In this document: in pieces, positions 1-8,890 of the stretch
How the letters are laid out: every line of letters begins with the position of its first letter
How positions within the stretch are numbered: the first letter of the stretch is position 1
Origin: Plazaster borealis
Lineage: Eukaryota > Echinodermata > Asteroidea > Forcipulatida > Labidiasteridae
Reading direction: 5' to 3'
Assembly: GCA_021014325.1 (NCBI GenBank)
Contig: CM037464.1
Span: forward strand, 5,239,127 to 5,303,126
Length of the DNA stretch: 64,000 bases
Notes under the pieces: model-generated
The model's database searches: none
What the model was told of the DNA's origin: nothing
What the model saw: only the letters and a program-made list of their open reading frames with translations
Translations under genes and position numbers: made by a program

Positions 1-49
1 ACGAGAGCAGGATTTGAACCTGCGACCTCCAGATTTACATATAAGTGCC
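1..49 (-). repeat. tRNA-like SINE head, cut by window edge
   Basis: Read on the minus strand, this holds the anticodon 3' side, variable loop and T arm of a tRNA-like sequence, with box B GGTTCAAATCC. It ends exactly at the window edge. The same segment (TCTGGAGGTCGCAGGTTCAA) recurs at 10073-10151 on the plus strand. A tRNA-derived SINE or tRNA pseudogene is more likely than a working tRNA, because no complete fold is present. Confidence 0.6.
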
Positions 50-258
50 TTATTCATGTGTACACGTAGAGCTGATGTAAATAGCTGCCTCGATACATTT
101 TACAGTACACAAAGGCCTATGTCATGTAGGCCAGCAATCTATTATAGTACATAATTTAGCATGCACATTTGTATGCTAAAGTAGATTTGAAACATGCACT
201 TCCTTAAGGAAGAAAATCAATGAAATAGTGGACTGCAAGTGGTGACTGCTCTACATGT

Positions 259-522
259 ATGTTCTGACACCGCTATGTTCCGATAATCAGCATGATCAAC
301 ACACTATAGGGTTGGTGACTGCTCTATATTCCGACACCCCTATGTTCCGACAACCCCATGTTCCAAAACAATTCCTCGTGATTGACATGCTAGGGTTAGT
401 GTTAGGGTTAGGGTTGGGGTTGGGGTTAGGGTTAGGGTTAGAAATAGGAAACTACACTAGGGGTGTCGGAACATAGGGGTGTCGGAACATAGGGGTGTCG
501 GAACATAGAGGTGTCGGAACAT
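259..522. repeat. Inverted 16-bp tandem arrays around a telomeric core
   Basis: Units of the form AGGGGTGTCGGAACAT run four times at 459-522. The reverse complement (ATGTTCCGACACCCCT-like) runs in diverged copies at 259-365. The two arrays face each other across the TTAGGG-like tract at 391-441, so the block could fold back on itself. No protein is implied. Confidence 0.75.
391..441 (+). repeat. Interstitial telomeric repeat (TTAGGG-like)
   Basis: About eight TTAGGG units occur here, two of them TTGGGG and one TTAGTG. TTAGGG is the usual telomere repeat of deuterostomes, so this is an interstitial telomeric tract. It is short and slightly degenerate, and it is enclosed by the inverted 16-bp arrays. 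Short GTTAGAGTTAGAG relics continue near 547-570. Confidence 0.8.
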
Positions 523-572
523 AGATGTGTAACCATAGGGTTGGCCGGTTAGAGTTAGAGTTAGGGTTATGC

Positions 573-720
573 ATTAAGGTAGGATTTTTGGGGTGTCAGA
601 ACTTACTTTAGGAGTGTTGGAACATGTACTGTACATGTAGGTGTTTAACCATTAATTTAAGGTAGGATTATTGGGGTGTCAGCGTTAGGGGTGTTGGAAC
701 ATGTACATGTAGGTGTTTAA
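573..720 (+). repeat. Direct duplication of about 75 bp
   Basis: Two successive copies begin with (T)TTAAGGTAGGATT and end with TGTAGGTGTTTAAC, at about 573-650 and 657-720. Each also carries a GGGGTGTC / GTGTTGGAACAT piece resembling the 16-bp unit just upstream, so both probably derive from that array. Confidence 0.65.
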
Positions 721-889
721 CTGTCCAAACAAGTCAATACAATATGCGTAAATATACTTTTTACATTTATGGTAATTACATAATGTAAATTTAATAAGAT
801 CAAAATGAGAAGTCTTACTGCATACATCAGAATATAAAATGTACAGCTCATGCACAACCAATGTGTAAGGCATGGTATTATAAGAGAGG

Positions 890-1345
890 GGACAGTAGAA
901 CAAAGGAACACAAAAGGGACAATGCTGTCCTCACATTGGAATCCTTTGTATTTTTGTGTCCTCACAACTGTTCGTGCGCTGGAGATTCATGGTTAAGTTA
1001 GAGTTAGAGCAACCTCGTCCCCATGGTGTGTCGAGCAGTACGAGGTTGACCGCTCTCTCACCCTGGTATTGGATCATTTGCATATCCAAAAATTTTGAAT
1101 ACGTATGCAAATTAGACAATTTTGGATACGTATGCAAACTAGAATAGTCTGGCTGTGAACATGGTGAATACTGAGTACAACTTAACATGTTTACATTAGA
1201 CTTTTGTACACCAGTCGTTGTCCAATCAGGGTCCAAGTAAGGAGTTTCCCTTCCAGGGTTTACTATTGTAAACCTGGTGGAAATAAAGTAAACCATGGGG
1301 ATGAGGTTGGAGTTAGAGGGACAAAAGGAAAGTCCTCACATTGAT
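890..1345. repeat. Repeat family shared with 43545-43722, split by an insertion
   Basis: The left part (GGAACACAAAAGGGACAATG at about 904) and the right part (GTTAGAGGGACAAAAGGAAA at about 1312) are contiguous in the copy at 43575-43705. Here they are separated by the TIR element at 1010-1309. Open frames over this stretch in both copies encode similar nonsense peptides and are repeat shadows, not genes. Confidence 0.7.
1010..1309. mobile_element. 300-bp TIR element inserted in an older repeat
   Basis: The ends are CAACCTCGTCCCCATGGT and, inverted, ACCATGGGGATGAGGTTG: 18-bp terminal inverted repeats with one mismatch. GAGTTAGAG flanks both sides (1001-1009 and 1310-1318), consistent with an 8-9 bp target duplication as in hAT-type transposons. 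The paralogous copy near 43680 shows the uninterrupted site. It is non-autonomous, with no transposase frame. The superfamily is inferred only from the target-site length. Confidence 0.7.
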
Positions 1346-1599
1346 ACTGATAGCAATAAATTGATGCAAGTTCGAACCATGTAGACTCATGTTGATGAAA
1401 TTACATGTAAACGTGTTGAATTTACCTCCGAAAAGGTTGCTGTGTTAATACAATTGTTTTGGTGTTGAAGTATTCTAAAATTTAGCAACGACACATCCAC
1501 TGTTTGCTTCTGTGAAAAATGGTAAAGTCTGATGGTTAAATGCAAACCATGTACATGTAATGCTGATCAAGGTCTACCGGAATTAACATTGGTTTTAAG
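1346..1599. other. Unassigned AT-rich sequence
   Basis: No gene, fold or shared repeat was recognised. If dystrobrevin continues to the left, this is intron. Confidence 0.4.
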
Positions 1600-1805
1600 A
1601 CCTAGCAGAGCGGCTAACATTTGCATCTTGCAATCAGGGAGATTTTTGTACAACAATCAGAGAGATATTTAGAATTAGATTCAACTAGGGAATTTTGTTT
1701 CCATAATCAGGGAGATTTTCAAATTTGTTCATTAGAACATGGAAAGATTGGAGGTTTATTTTCAGGGAACATTCTGCAGAATCAGGGAGAGTTGGCAGCC
1801 CTGAC
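1600..1805 (+). repeat. Degenerate repeat with AATCAGGGAGA motifs
   Basis: The motif AATCAGGGAGA recurs three to four times. The whole stretch (TTTGCATCTTGCAATCAGGG to CAGAATCAGGGAGAGTTGGC) aligns by eye with 17521-17735 and with 54350-55015. The 96-residue open frame from 1621 is part of this repeat and has no recognisable domain. Confidence 0.6.
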
Positions 1806-1807
1806 CT

Positions 1808-1998
1808 GGGCCCAATTTCATGGAGCTGCTTTTGTAACAAAACAATCATTGGTTAACAATTTGCTGCTAAGTGAAAATGAGCAGGATACTAGTCGCAAAT
1901 TGTACACGTGACATGGTATTTTGGCTGGTAACCTTAGTCTAGTAAGGATAATTTTGTTGGACCTGAAGCTGCTTTTTGTGCTTTATGAATTTGGGCCC
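1808..1998. mobile_element. Foldback element, GGGCCCAATTTCATgGAGCTGC family
   Basis: It starts with GGGCCCAATTTCATGGAGCT and ends with AGCTGCTTTTTGTGC...GAATTTGGGCCC. The inside includes GACATGGTATTTTGGCTGGT, found in several sister copies (21883, 30807, 43869, 53459, 53782). A short non-autonomous MITE-like element with long inverted ends and no coding capacity. Confidence 0.75.
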
Positions 1999-2224
1999 TG
2001 GTAAAGTCAGATGTACATGTACCTCCGCATGTACACATGTACACATGTATGGTACGATGTACACTTCCCTATAAATAAAGTGTAATGAGAGAAATGTGAC
2101 TAATGTGCATGAGGCTTCTTCCTCAGAGGTCAAAGCAAAATACACTTGTCACCGACTCCAACATGTACAAGTGCCACTTGATGAACACGGAGTGATTTCC
2201 CTTGGAGAAAGTTTTGGACATACA

Positions 2225-2410
2225 TGTATGCAGTGTTCCCCTTGTCCGCTGGCCCACATGGCCAAGAGCTAGTTAAAACACCCGAGGACCAGTGAAAATT
2301 CTCTGCAAGTGGTCCAGCTGTCTAGTTCAGTGTTGAAACACGCCCCTAGTTAATATGCAATATGGACTTGTTACAAACCTTATCATGGACCAGTGAAAAC
2401 AAACTAACTG
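2225..2410 (+). repeat. GGACCAGT repeat shared with 46065-46260
   Basis: Phrases such as GAGGACCAGTGAAAATTCT, GTCTAGTTCAGTG and TGGTCCTGCTGGCTAGT occur in the same order at 46065-46260. No frame or tRNA head is visible. An old interspersed repeat of unknown class. Confidence 0.55.
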
Positions 2411-2550
2411 GTCCTGCTGGCTAGTCACTAAAAAAAGTTAAGGGCAAAATTTGTGTATGGATAAAAAGTGGTATGGATAATAAATGTTGAAACAAATACA
2501 GGATAAAAGCAGAAACTTCAATTTTGATTGCCAGTTACATATATCTCTGT

Positions 2551-2564
2551 AATTCTTTCTGCAG
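2551..2564 (+). other. Candidate 3' splice site before the sulfotransferase start
   Basis: A pyrimidine-rich stretch ends in TTTCTGCAG at 2556-2564, 22 bases before the start codon. If used, the gene has a non-coding first exon upstream and all its coding sequence in the last exon. This is inference from the motif. Confidence 0.35.
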
Positions 2565-2586
2565 AGTTCTCCATTGAAGAGAATCT

Positions 2587-3501
2587 ATGATGTCTGAGCC
2601 TGTTAGAGTCGTCCTGTGGGGGTGCCCTCGTACCTGCTCCTCGTCCTTCCTCAAATGCATGAGCAAGATGCCAGACACCCAGATCCTCTTTGAGCTCTTT
2701 ACAACGGCCTACCACTTCGGACCCGAACGAGATCAGACCATCGCGACCACATTCCAGAAGGAACCTCACGTCGATACCAAGGTAGAAGAGAACGGCCTCC
2801 TGGCGAGGGAATCTCAATCGGGCTTTCACAGCTCAGTCGCCACATACAGCTTTGTCAAGAAGCAGCTGGAGGCAGACTACAGGGGCAAGAAACTCATCAT
2901 CGCTAAGGAGATGGCCCAGTGTCTGATCCCAAAGTTTGACCGGCTCCCAAAGGGGTATCAACATGTCTTCTTGATCAGAAACCCTGTCAAGGTGTTCCCC
3001 TCCTGGAAGAAGATCATCCAGGACGTCTTGATGGTCAGATATGGGGAGCTGACAGCTCTTGATGACCTGATCCTTGACAGGCAAGCTCAAGATGTCATGC
3101 CATCTGGATTCGGCTTCAAGGAAACCTATGAGCTCTGTCAGCACATTAGGGACAACAAACTTGGTCCGGACCCCATCATCATGGACACAGAAGACCTGGT
3201 TAATAACCCAGCTGGCATCTTGTCCAAATTCTGTGAAAGGGTAGGGTTACCTTTCTCAGATGACATTCTCGCATGGGAGGAAGGGTCTGACGTGGCTGAC
3301 TCCTGGATCATCAGCCAGCGCCACAAGTACATCCTGAAGAATGCCAAGACTTGTGAAGTCTTTCGTGAGAGCACTGAGTTTAACAAAATTAAGATGGGAA
3401 GTCAGAACGGTGTAGCCACGCTGACTGCCGACGTTCAGCGGTGTGTGGACGCCAGCACGCCTTACTACACAAAGATGTTCGAGCAGAGACTGCAGGTTTA
3501 A
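2587..3501 (+). CDS. Sulfotransferase-like protein, single coding exon
   Basis: This 304-residue uninterrupted frame belongs to the P-loop sulfotransferase group, which moves a sulfo group from PAPS to a hydroxyl or amine acceptor. Residues 11-21 (WGCPRTCSSSF) fit the loop binding the 5'-phosphosulfate. Residues 128-141 (FLIRNPVKVFPSWK) fit the 3'-phosphate site, with the Arg131 and Ser139 spacing expected there. Length is near the family's usual 300. There is no signal peptide or membrane segment, so a cytosolic enzyme is likely. In invertebrate gene sets, relatives of this type are sometimes named 'branched-chain-aminotransferase-like', a misnomer. Met1 is chosen because it opens the frame; Met2 follows directly. 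Base composition is clearly richer in G+C than the flanks. It lies opposite to dystrobrevin. The substrate is unknown. Confidence 0.85.
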   Translation: MMSEPVRVVLWGCPRTCSSSFLKCMSKMPDTQILFELFTTAYHFGPERDQTIATTFQKEPHVDTKVEENGLLARESQSGFHSSVATYSFVKKQLEADYRGKKLIIAKEMAQCLIPKFDRLPKGYQHVFLIRNPVKVFPSWKKIIQDVLMVRYGELTALDDLILDRQAQDVMPSGFGFKETYELCQHIRDNKLGPDPIIMDTEDLVNNPAGILSKFCERVGLPFSDDILAWEEGSDVADSWIISQRHKYILKNAKTCEVFRESTEFNKIKMGSQNGVATLTADVQRCVDASTPYYTKMFEQRLQV

Positions 3502-3533
3502 GGACTCTGTACTGCACATGTAACGGACATCTT

Positions 3534-3539
3534 AATAAA
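3534..3539 (+). terminator. Polyadenylation signal AATAAA of the sulfotransferase gene
   Basis: AATAAA lies 32 bases after the stop codon, giving an unusually short 3' UTR of perhaps 50-60 bases. The position and strand fit, but usage is not shown by the sequence. Confidence 0.55.
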
Positions 3540-5188
3540 GAGAGAACGCCAATACTCATTTGCACTTTGGTGCGTTTAAAATTGCAGCATTTGTTGATGA
3601 GTCAGCACTCATATCATGAAATATTAAAAGGAGAGTTGAACCAGTTTTGCATTGAATGGGTGGGAACACTAAAAATCAATGCTAATTGGCTCACCAAAAG
3701 TAACTGCTTTGCGCAGATGCTTGTTAAAAACATTCTAGCGCTTGTAGGGCGCTCGTCGGGCGCTTAGTATGCGCGTGTAAAAATGTACGTATTTCGACGC
3801 AATACATTTCAAATGAATCACGTTTTTATGTGGTCATCCTTAACTGCATACAGTTAGACGTATCACAAGATCGAAAAAGAATCAAGGGGCCAGTTGTTCT
3901 ATGACTTGATGCGTCTTTTGACGGCGCGCTCTGCGTACTCTCTAACACAGAATGGATCAACCACAGGACTAATTTAAATATCCAATATATTTGGATAATT
4001 TAAAGTCACACTTCCAGGGGTTACAATTGAGCCAGGGGTTACAATCGAGCCAGGGGTTACAATCGAGCAAGGCATTCTGGGAAAAACCCCAAAATTCCGC
4101 GGCGAGATCAAACACCACTGGGAACGAGGTTGAGTTGATTACTACTAAAAACACGGCACCAGACTACTCTTATGTATAGACTGGCTACAGGTCCCTACAC
4201 TGAATTACACATTTTCGCACTGATTCTGTCTATTGAGATCTGTATTTGTAGGGGATGGGGCCGGGAGCGGGATCCAGTTTTTTTTTTTACTCGCTAATTT
4301 CGCTGGTATCCAAGGCTTGTTCTATTGGATGAGGTTAATGTATTGGATGTTTGTGACCCAGTGACCTGCCTGCCTTGCAACTTTCTTTTTCGTCGCCACA
4401 AACACGTTTGTGTACACGCGTGAAAATGTCAAAATCGGACTAGTTAACGGTGCAACCATTTTGGAAATCTTTATCATAATCTTTCAATTCAATATTTATC
4501 CATCATCATGCCATCCCACAACAGACGTTAAAAAAAAAGCACGAGGTCGAAATGGCTGGAGCAGCAGCAAAGTGCTAACGTTTAGACGTGTTTTTTAGGT
4601 GAGATTGTTTATAGGCATAGAACCTCGGCATGGTCGGCATGCACTATTACATATGCCAATTATTTGGCGGGGGGGGGGGAATTCGTTTTCAAGAATATTG
4701 TTTTTCAAGAATTTTATATTCAAGGCTGAATTTTCCGGAACAGGAGATTTTGTAGAACCTTGGGGTTGGGTGGGGGGGGGGGTTGGACTCGGAGAGTTGA
4801 TGGGGCGATGGTGATCCGGGGATTGAATTTTTTTCAGATGAGCACGCAGGGAATTAACTTTTTTAATATATTTTTTTCTGTATGATTTTTTTCAAGAATT
4901 CTGTGTTCTGGGGCAATTTTTTTTTTTAAAATGAGCAGGTTGGAGTATACATAAGTCATCAACAAATAACAGTTTGAAAATGGCCTTGGTGCCCTTTCAG
5001 TTGTCCTTATGCCCCTCTCTTTTTTGAGCCTTCGAGGCCAAGTGGCCTTGACCCTCTGAAGCTTAAGGTTGAGGCCTGCACATCAACATGTGGTACTTGT
5101 ACCAATTTTCTGTCTAACATTACATGTACTGCATTCTGCAATATGTAACAGAATTCAAACACTCATGGAAAAATGTAATAATAACAGT
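3540..5188. other. Non-coding stretch after the sulfotransferase gene
   Basis: No gene was recognised. It holds an 18-bp tandem triplet at 4014-4067, G-runs at about 4669-4679 and 4770-4781, and T-rich sequence around 4840-4930. Open frames here are short and without domain signature. Confidence 0.5.
4014..4067 (+). repeat. 18-bp tandem repeat, three units
   Basis: CCAGGGGTTACAATTGAG is followed by two copies of CCAGGGGTTACAATCGAG. They are nearly identical, so the expansion looks recent. The open frame over it is coincidental, since the unit is a multiple of three. Confidence 0.85.
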
Positions 5189-5189
5189 C

Positions 5190-5235
5190 TCCTGACGATG
5201 ACTAGAGCAAGCTAGTCGAAATGTTGAGAGCAATT
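5190..5235 (+). repeat. Stem-loop at the end of a retroelement-like repeat
   Basis: CTGACGATGACTAGAGCAAG is followed by CTAGTCGAAATG. GACTAG pairs with CTAGTC around a six-base loop, leaving CTGACGA and GAAA on either side. Similar 'hairpin + TCGAAAnGTC' ends occur at 7335, 48610, 50490, 59262 and 62568. Such ends resemble Penelope-like retroelement termini, which can carry hammerhead ribozymes. The class is inferred. Confidence 0.35.
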
Positions 5236-5245
5236 TTAATTGTCG

Positions 5246-5500
5246 CCGAGTGAGTATTTATTTATTTATTGACCAAACCAACAGCGGACGAGCCGCCAAT
5301 TACAGGAAAGGGTAATATACAACAAATTCATATAGCCTATATATATATATGTATGTTTAAAATTAACCAATAAAATAAAAACATCTTCGGAAATACAAAA
5401 ATTACAAAAAGCACCAATTACAAATTGAATTAAACACAAGGGAAAAAAGAAACAAATAAGCATGCACAAATATGACTGGGGAAAAAAAAAAAAAAAAAGT
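5246..5500 (-). mobile_element. LINE-like 3' end inserted in another repeat
   Basis: Read on the minus strand, an A-rich-flanked sequence ends in (AATA)n with a GGCGGCTCGTCCGCTG segment, a typical layout for a 5'-truncated LINE tail. GAGTGAGTA on the left and AGTACTCACTCCG on the right bracket it, so it appears to have inserted at the border of the CTCCGCGGCAG repeat. There is no reverse-transcriptase frame. Confidence 0.45.
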
Positions 5501-5505
5501 ACTCA

Positions 5506-5850
5506 CTCCGCGGCAGTGAAGTTAATAACGAGAAGCACCCCCCGATCCACTAAGTGAAAGTAGTAGTCCCTACCTCCCGCTCAGGTAGTAGTTTAAGAAG
5601 CAGGTCAGTTCTTTTCAGAACTTGGTAGTCTCCCAAATTCCGAAAATCTACTCTGCGGCAGCAGAATAGTCTCCTAAATTCCGAAATCTACTCTGCGGCA
5701 GTAGATTAGAATATAGCAAGACAAGTTCTCAAAGAACAAAAATCTACACAGCAAAGTAGGTACACTGTATACACATGGTGTTACCGCATGCCAAATATAC
5801 ATTGATACCCCACCATGCAATGCCTCAAATCCTACATAATAATAGTAGTA
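5506..5850 (+). repeat. CTCCGCGGCAGTGAAGTT repeat, copy 1
   Basis: It aligns with 57806-58140 over about 330 bases (CCCCCGATCCACTAAG, CAGAACTTGGTAGTCTCCC, AATATAGCAAGACAAGTTCT, ACAATGCCTCAAATCCTA-like). This copy has an internal duplication of the ATCTACTCTGCGGCAG segment near 5648-5705. Class unknown. Confidence 0.7.
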
Positions 5851-6699
5851 ATAATAATATTATAATGATAATTTACACAGTTCTTATATAGCGCTTTATC
5901 GCACCCGAGAGCGTCTCAGAACGCTCATAATGCACTCCTTCTTTCTCAACAGAATTTACCAAGATATATATTTGCTTAAATACTGACCTGGGGTGGGGAG
6001 GGGTGGTTCACATATAAATCCCATTCAAGTTTCCTGCATAAATTTATTTTCAAGTTTCTCATTCCAATTTCAGCACCATGTGTTGTTGGTGAAAATTACC
6101 CAAGTGCACTAACAGTCACATTTTATTATTATTTTTGTTTGTTATAAATCAAAGTAAACTGGTAAAATTTAAATGTACATTAATACATCTTTTAGTTTCA
6201 ACTTGCAATTGCTGACAATTTGTTTCATTTTGTTTCTTCTCTTTTCGTACTCTACTTTTAGACTCAAAATAGATGAATATCAAGCAATTACTTAATGCTT
6301 TAAATTTAGATTAATTTCATGCAGTTTATGAAACTTCATGGAACCACAATACATTGATGTACTTTTGTCCATGCAGATTACACAATTTTTCAGTGTAACT
6401 TATTTTTCTATTTGTTTCTTTTTGTTTCTGTTTATAAAAAGCACATGTTAACTAATTCGTCCTAGTCACAACTCATGTCACATCTCGTTCAATAGATAGA
6501 CATAAACAGCAGTTTGCAGACTGATAAACATCCGTTGTAAATTTGGAGAGAATAAAATTGATGTAAGTTTGGGAAAATTTATGACTCATAACTTGCTATG
6601 ATTTTAATTTCAGTGTATTTTTTTCCGAATATCTGTGTAACAGACTCAATAAATTAACTGCCACATTAAAGGGGCTGTGTGGTCATGATCATAGTCTTT
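5851..6699. other. AT-rich intronic or intergenic sequence
   Basis: A short (AAT)n run is followed by a TTATATAGCGCTTTATCGC segment (5882-5935) resembling the tail of an interspersed repeat (compare 29415-29480). From 5940 to 6699 it is strongly AT-rich, with no gene or fold recognised. Confidence 0.45.
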
Positions 6700-6860
6700 T
6701 TCATTTATATTTTTTTATGAGAGATCGCGTAACATCACAGGGCCGGCGGCCACTTCAAGGTGAGGGCTACACTTAACCGATTTGGGCTATCGACCCAAAT
6801 CAACTGTCATCGGCATGTGTTAATGTGTACCACCCCTGGGGGGCTGCTGAGGGTAGGGTT
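6700..6860 (+). repeat. Repeat shared in opposite orientation with 35690-35850
   Basis: TTTTTTTATGAGAGATCGCG, CACTTCAAGGTGAGGGCTAC and TTTGGGCTATCGACCCAAAT occur in reverse complement at 35735-35840. The terminal A/T tract suggests a SINE or LINE tail, but no tRNA head is visible. Confidence 0.65.
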
Positions 6861-7330
6861 ACACACTCACAGTCAAGGATGTAGATGTGGGTATCATCCA
6901 CATCCAGCAGGAGGCTGGCAGGCATGAATGCACTTCCAAACTTTTTTTACAAACTCAAGCAGTTGCCAAGTGTCTTGGGCAAGCTCACAGTAATGATGAC
7001 TGCTCACCAACCCTCACTCTGCTGCTCAACAACAACACAGCAGCTGGGTCCGGTGACTAGCCCGACCGGCCACCTGCGCTGCATGGCTTTGCTGCTGGGC
7101 ATGGATGAAAACACTCTCACCCAGTTACCACCACCGCTGCGCGCCACAAAACACAACAAGGCGCTGTCATTATTATCGCGCGTGCGTGTGCGGTAACTAG
7201 GTGAGAGTTCAGAATTAAATGTCTGGCCACAGACTCGCTGTGATCGAGACAACACAGCCCCGTTACTGCTGCAACACTCTGACTTCAATTCCTGTCCCAA
7301 CAATAGCATTATTTTATTATATTTTGAATT
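6861..7330. other. GC-richer unassigned block
   Basis: Base composition is more balanced than around it. A 103-codon frame on plus (6885-7196) and one on minus (7004-7309) overlap, and neither has recognisable domains or splice sites. It could be a decayed repeat. I do not call a gene. Confidence 0.3.
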
Positions 7331-7334
7331 GTCA

Positions 7335-7490
7335 TCTAACCTTCGAGAAAGACTCTGCTAGGGTCGAAATGTCAGGCCATTAACTTTTGTTTCCCTTCTT
7401 TTTGCGTTTTCACATACACATGTACATGTAGGTCCTTTTGGTTGGAAAGCAGTTTGCAATCAGCTAATCCTATTTTCTCCTTTATTTTAT
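7335..7490 (+). mobile_element. Retroelement-like terminus, TCGAAATGTCAGGCC family
   Basis: CCTTCGAGAAAGACTCTGC is followed by TAGGGTCGAAATGTCAGG and then GGTCCTTTTGGTTGGAAAGC. The same order is seen at 59300-59420 and in reverse at 48610-48722. Probably the 3' end of a non-LTR or Penelope-like element; no coding part remains. Confidence 0.5.
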
Positions 7491-8499
7491 TCATTCCTTT
7501 TTTTTTCGGGAAGGGGCCCTCCCGTCAAAACTTACAAATTACATGATAACCAGATGGCAGGTCTGTGAGAACACATTTCTGCTATGGGGTGCTGGGTTTT
7601 CAAAGACTTTTGGAGAGCGAATTAGTGGAAATTCAACATTGATTTTTTTAAAACATTTTTATGTGTTACATTTTTTGCAGGGAATAGACTGTGCAAGTCT
7701 CGCGCGTATTGGAACGAGAAAACACGTCAAACGAAGAACATTTTTTTCTCTGAAATCAAATCTTTGTTTTAAATTATATTTAATGATAAAATCTGAAAAA
7801 CAAAAATACTCATTACATGTATAATAAATACACAAATAATGTGTTAATTATTATTGAGGCAAAATAAAATTTCTGGGACAAGGATGCTTATTTGATCTTA
7901 ACTTTTCAGAAACCACTTACGTGGATTCGCGATGGTCACACGGGCGTAAATTTAACGCTTGATGCACTTTATAGAGGACGCAGATGCCTCAACAACCATA
8001 GACTGCTATGAAAAGGCTTCACGATGCGAATACAGCATCTGGTGATTATCATCGCGCATCCAAAACAAGCGTTTACATAAGTTTTGTGATCGTAGAAGAA
8101 CAAAATTCTTAATTTTTTGCAGCAACCGGAAGCTGAGGTCAAGTTTAATTCTCGTTTTTTGTTTGTTATAATGTTGAATTGATTTTACTTTCCAATTTTT
8201 GTATCACTAAGTATTACATTCCCAACAACATATTATTTTTCATGGTCATAAACCACGTTAGACTAAAATAATGGACAAAACAAAATCTTGCCCACGTAAA
8301 TCTCCATATGGTTGCGACCACAATGGTCCCGGAAGCTCAAATATGCGCGAGACTTGCACAGTCTATTCTTTAGATGAGGTCAGAATTATTACATGTACTA
8401 TGACGAAATGTGCACTTATACAGCGTATATGTTCCAAACGTAGGGGGTGCTGAACATGAAGTATACTCCAGCATGTTTAGTGTACAAGCACAGGGCTTG
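7491..8499. other. AT-rich unassigned sequence
   Basis: No gene or repeat was recognised. Short frames at 7543-7824 and 8271-8598 lack any domain. The phrase AGACTTGCACAGTCTATTC near 8350 matches, in reverse, GAATAGACTGTGCAAGTCTC near 7683, so a loose inverted pair about 670 bases apart exists here. Confidence 0.4.
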
Positions 8500-8890
8500 A
8501 AGTTAAAGGAAACATTCGCAGGGCTTGTACCTCCGAATTGTCTACTGGACCAACATTTTTTTCACAAGTCCAGATTCAACATGACAACACAGTTTTAACA
8601 TAATATACTGTACTGTTGTTGTTGTAGATTGTTGTTTTGAGAAGAGAAAATTTATCTCAATTGTCCTATGGGTTTCAATTAGACTTTGGTACTCAACATA
8701 ATTGAAAGATATTTATCAGAATCAAAATCTAGTTGAGCATCATTTTAAATTTTTGTTTAATGAAGATATTGAATTGAAAAACTACACGTCTAAGACCACC
8801 AGACTTGTCCTGTCGTGAGTTTACTGGCCTGACACTAAAATCACTGGCTTCGGGCCTTTGGTCCAGTGTAAAAATCGAGCCTTGAAGGAC
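8500..8890 (+). repeat. TTCACAAG(T/A)CCAGATTCAA repeat, copy 1
   Basis: It aligns with 41715-42310: TGTTGTTGTAG, GGTTTCAATTAGACTTTGGT, AAGATATTGAATTGAAAAAC and GTCGTGAGTTTACTGGC appear in the same order. This older copy has a single unit where the other has a 188-bp tandem duplication. Confidence 0.75.

Noticed and set aside
6885..7309. Overlapping plus (103 codons) and minus (101 codons) open frames as a gene
   Set aside because: No domain, no supporting splice sites, and the two frames lie on opposite strands of one GC-richer block. Neither resembles dystrobrevin's next exon, which I specifically looked for.
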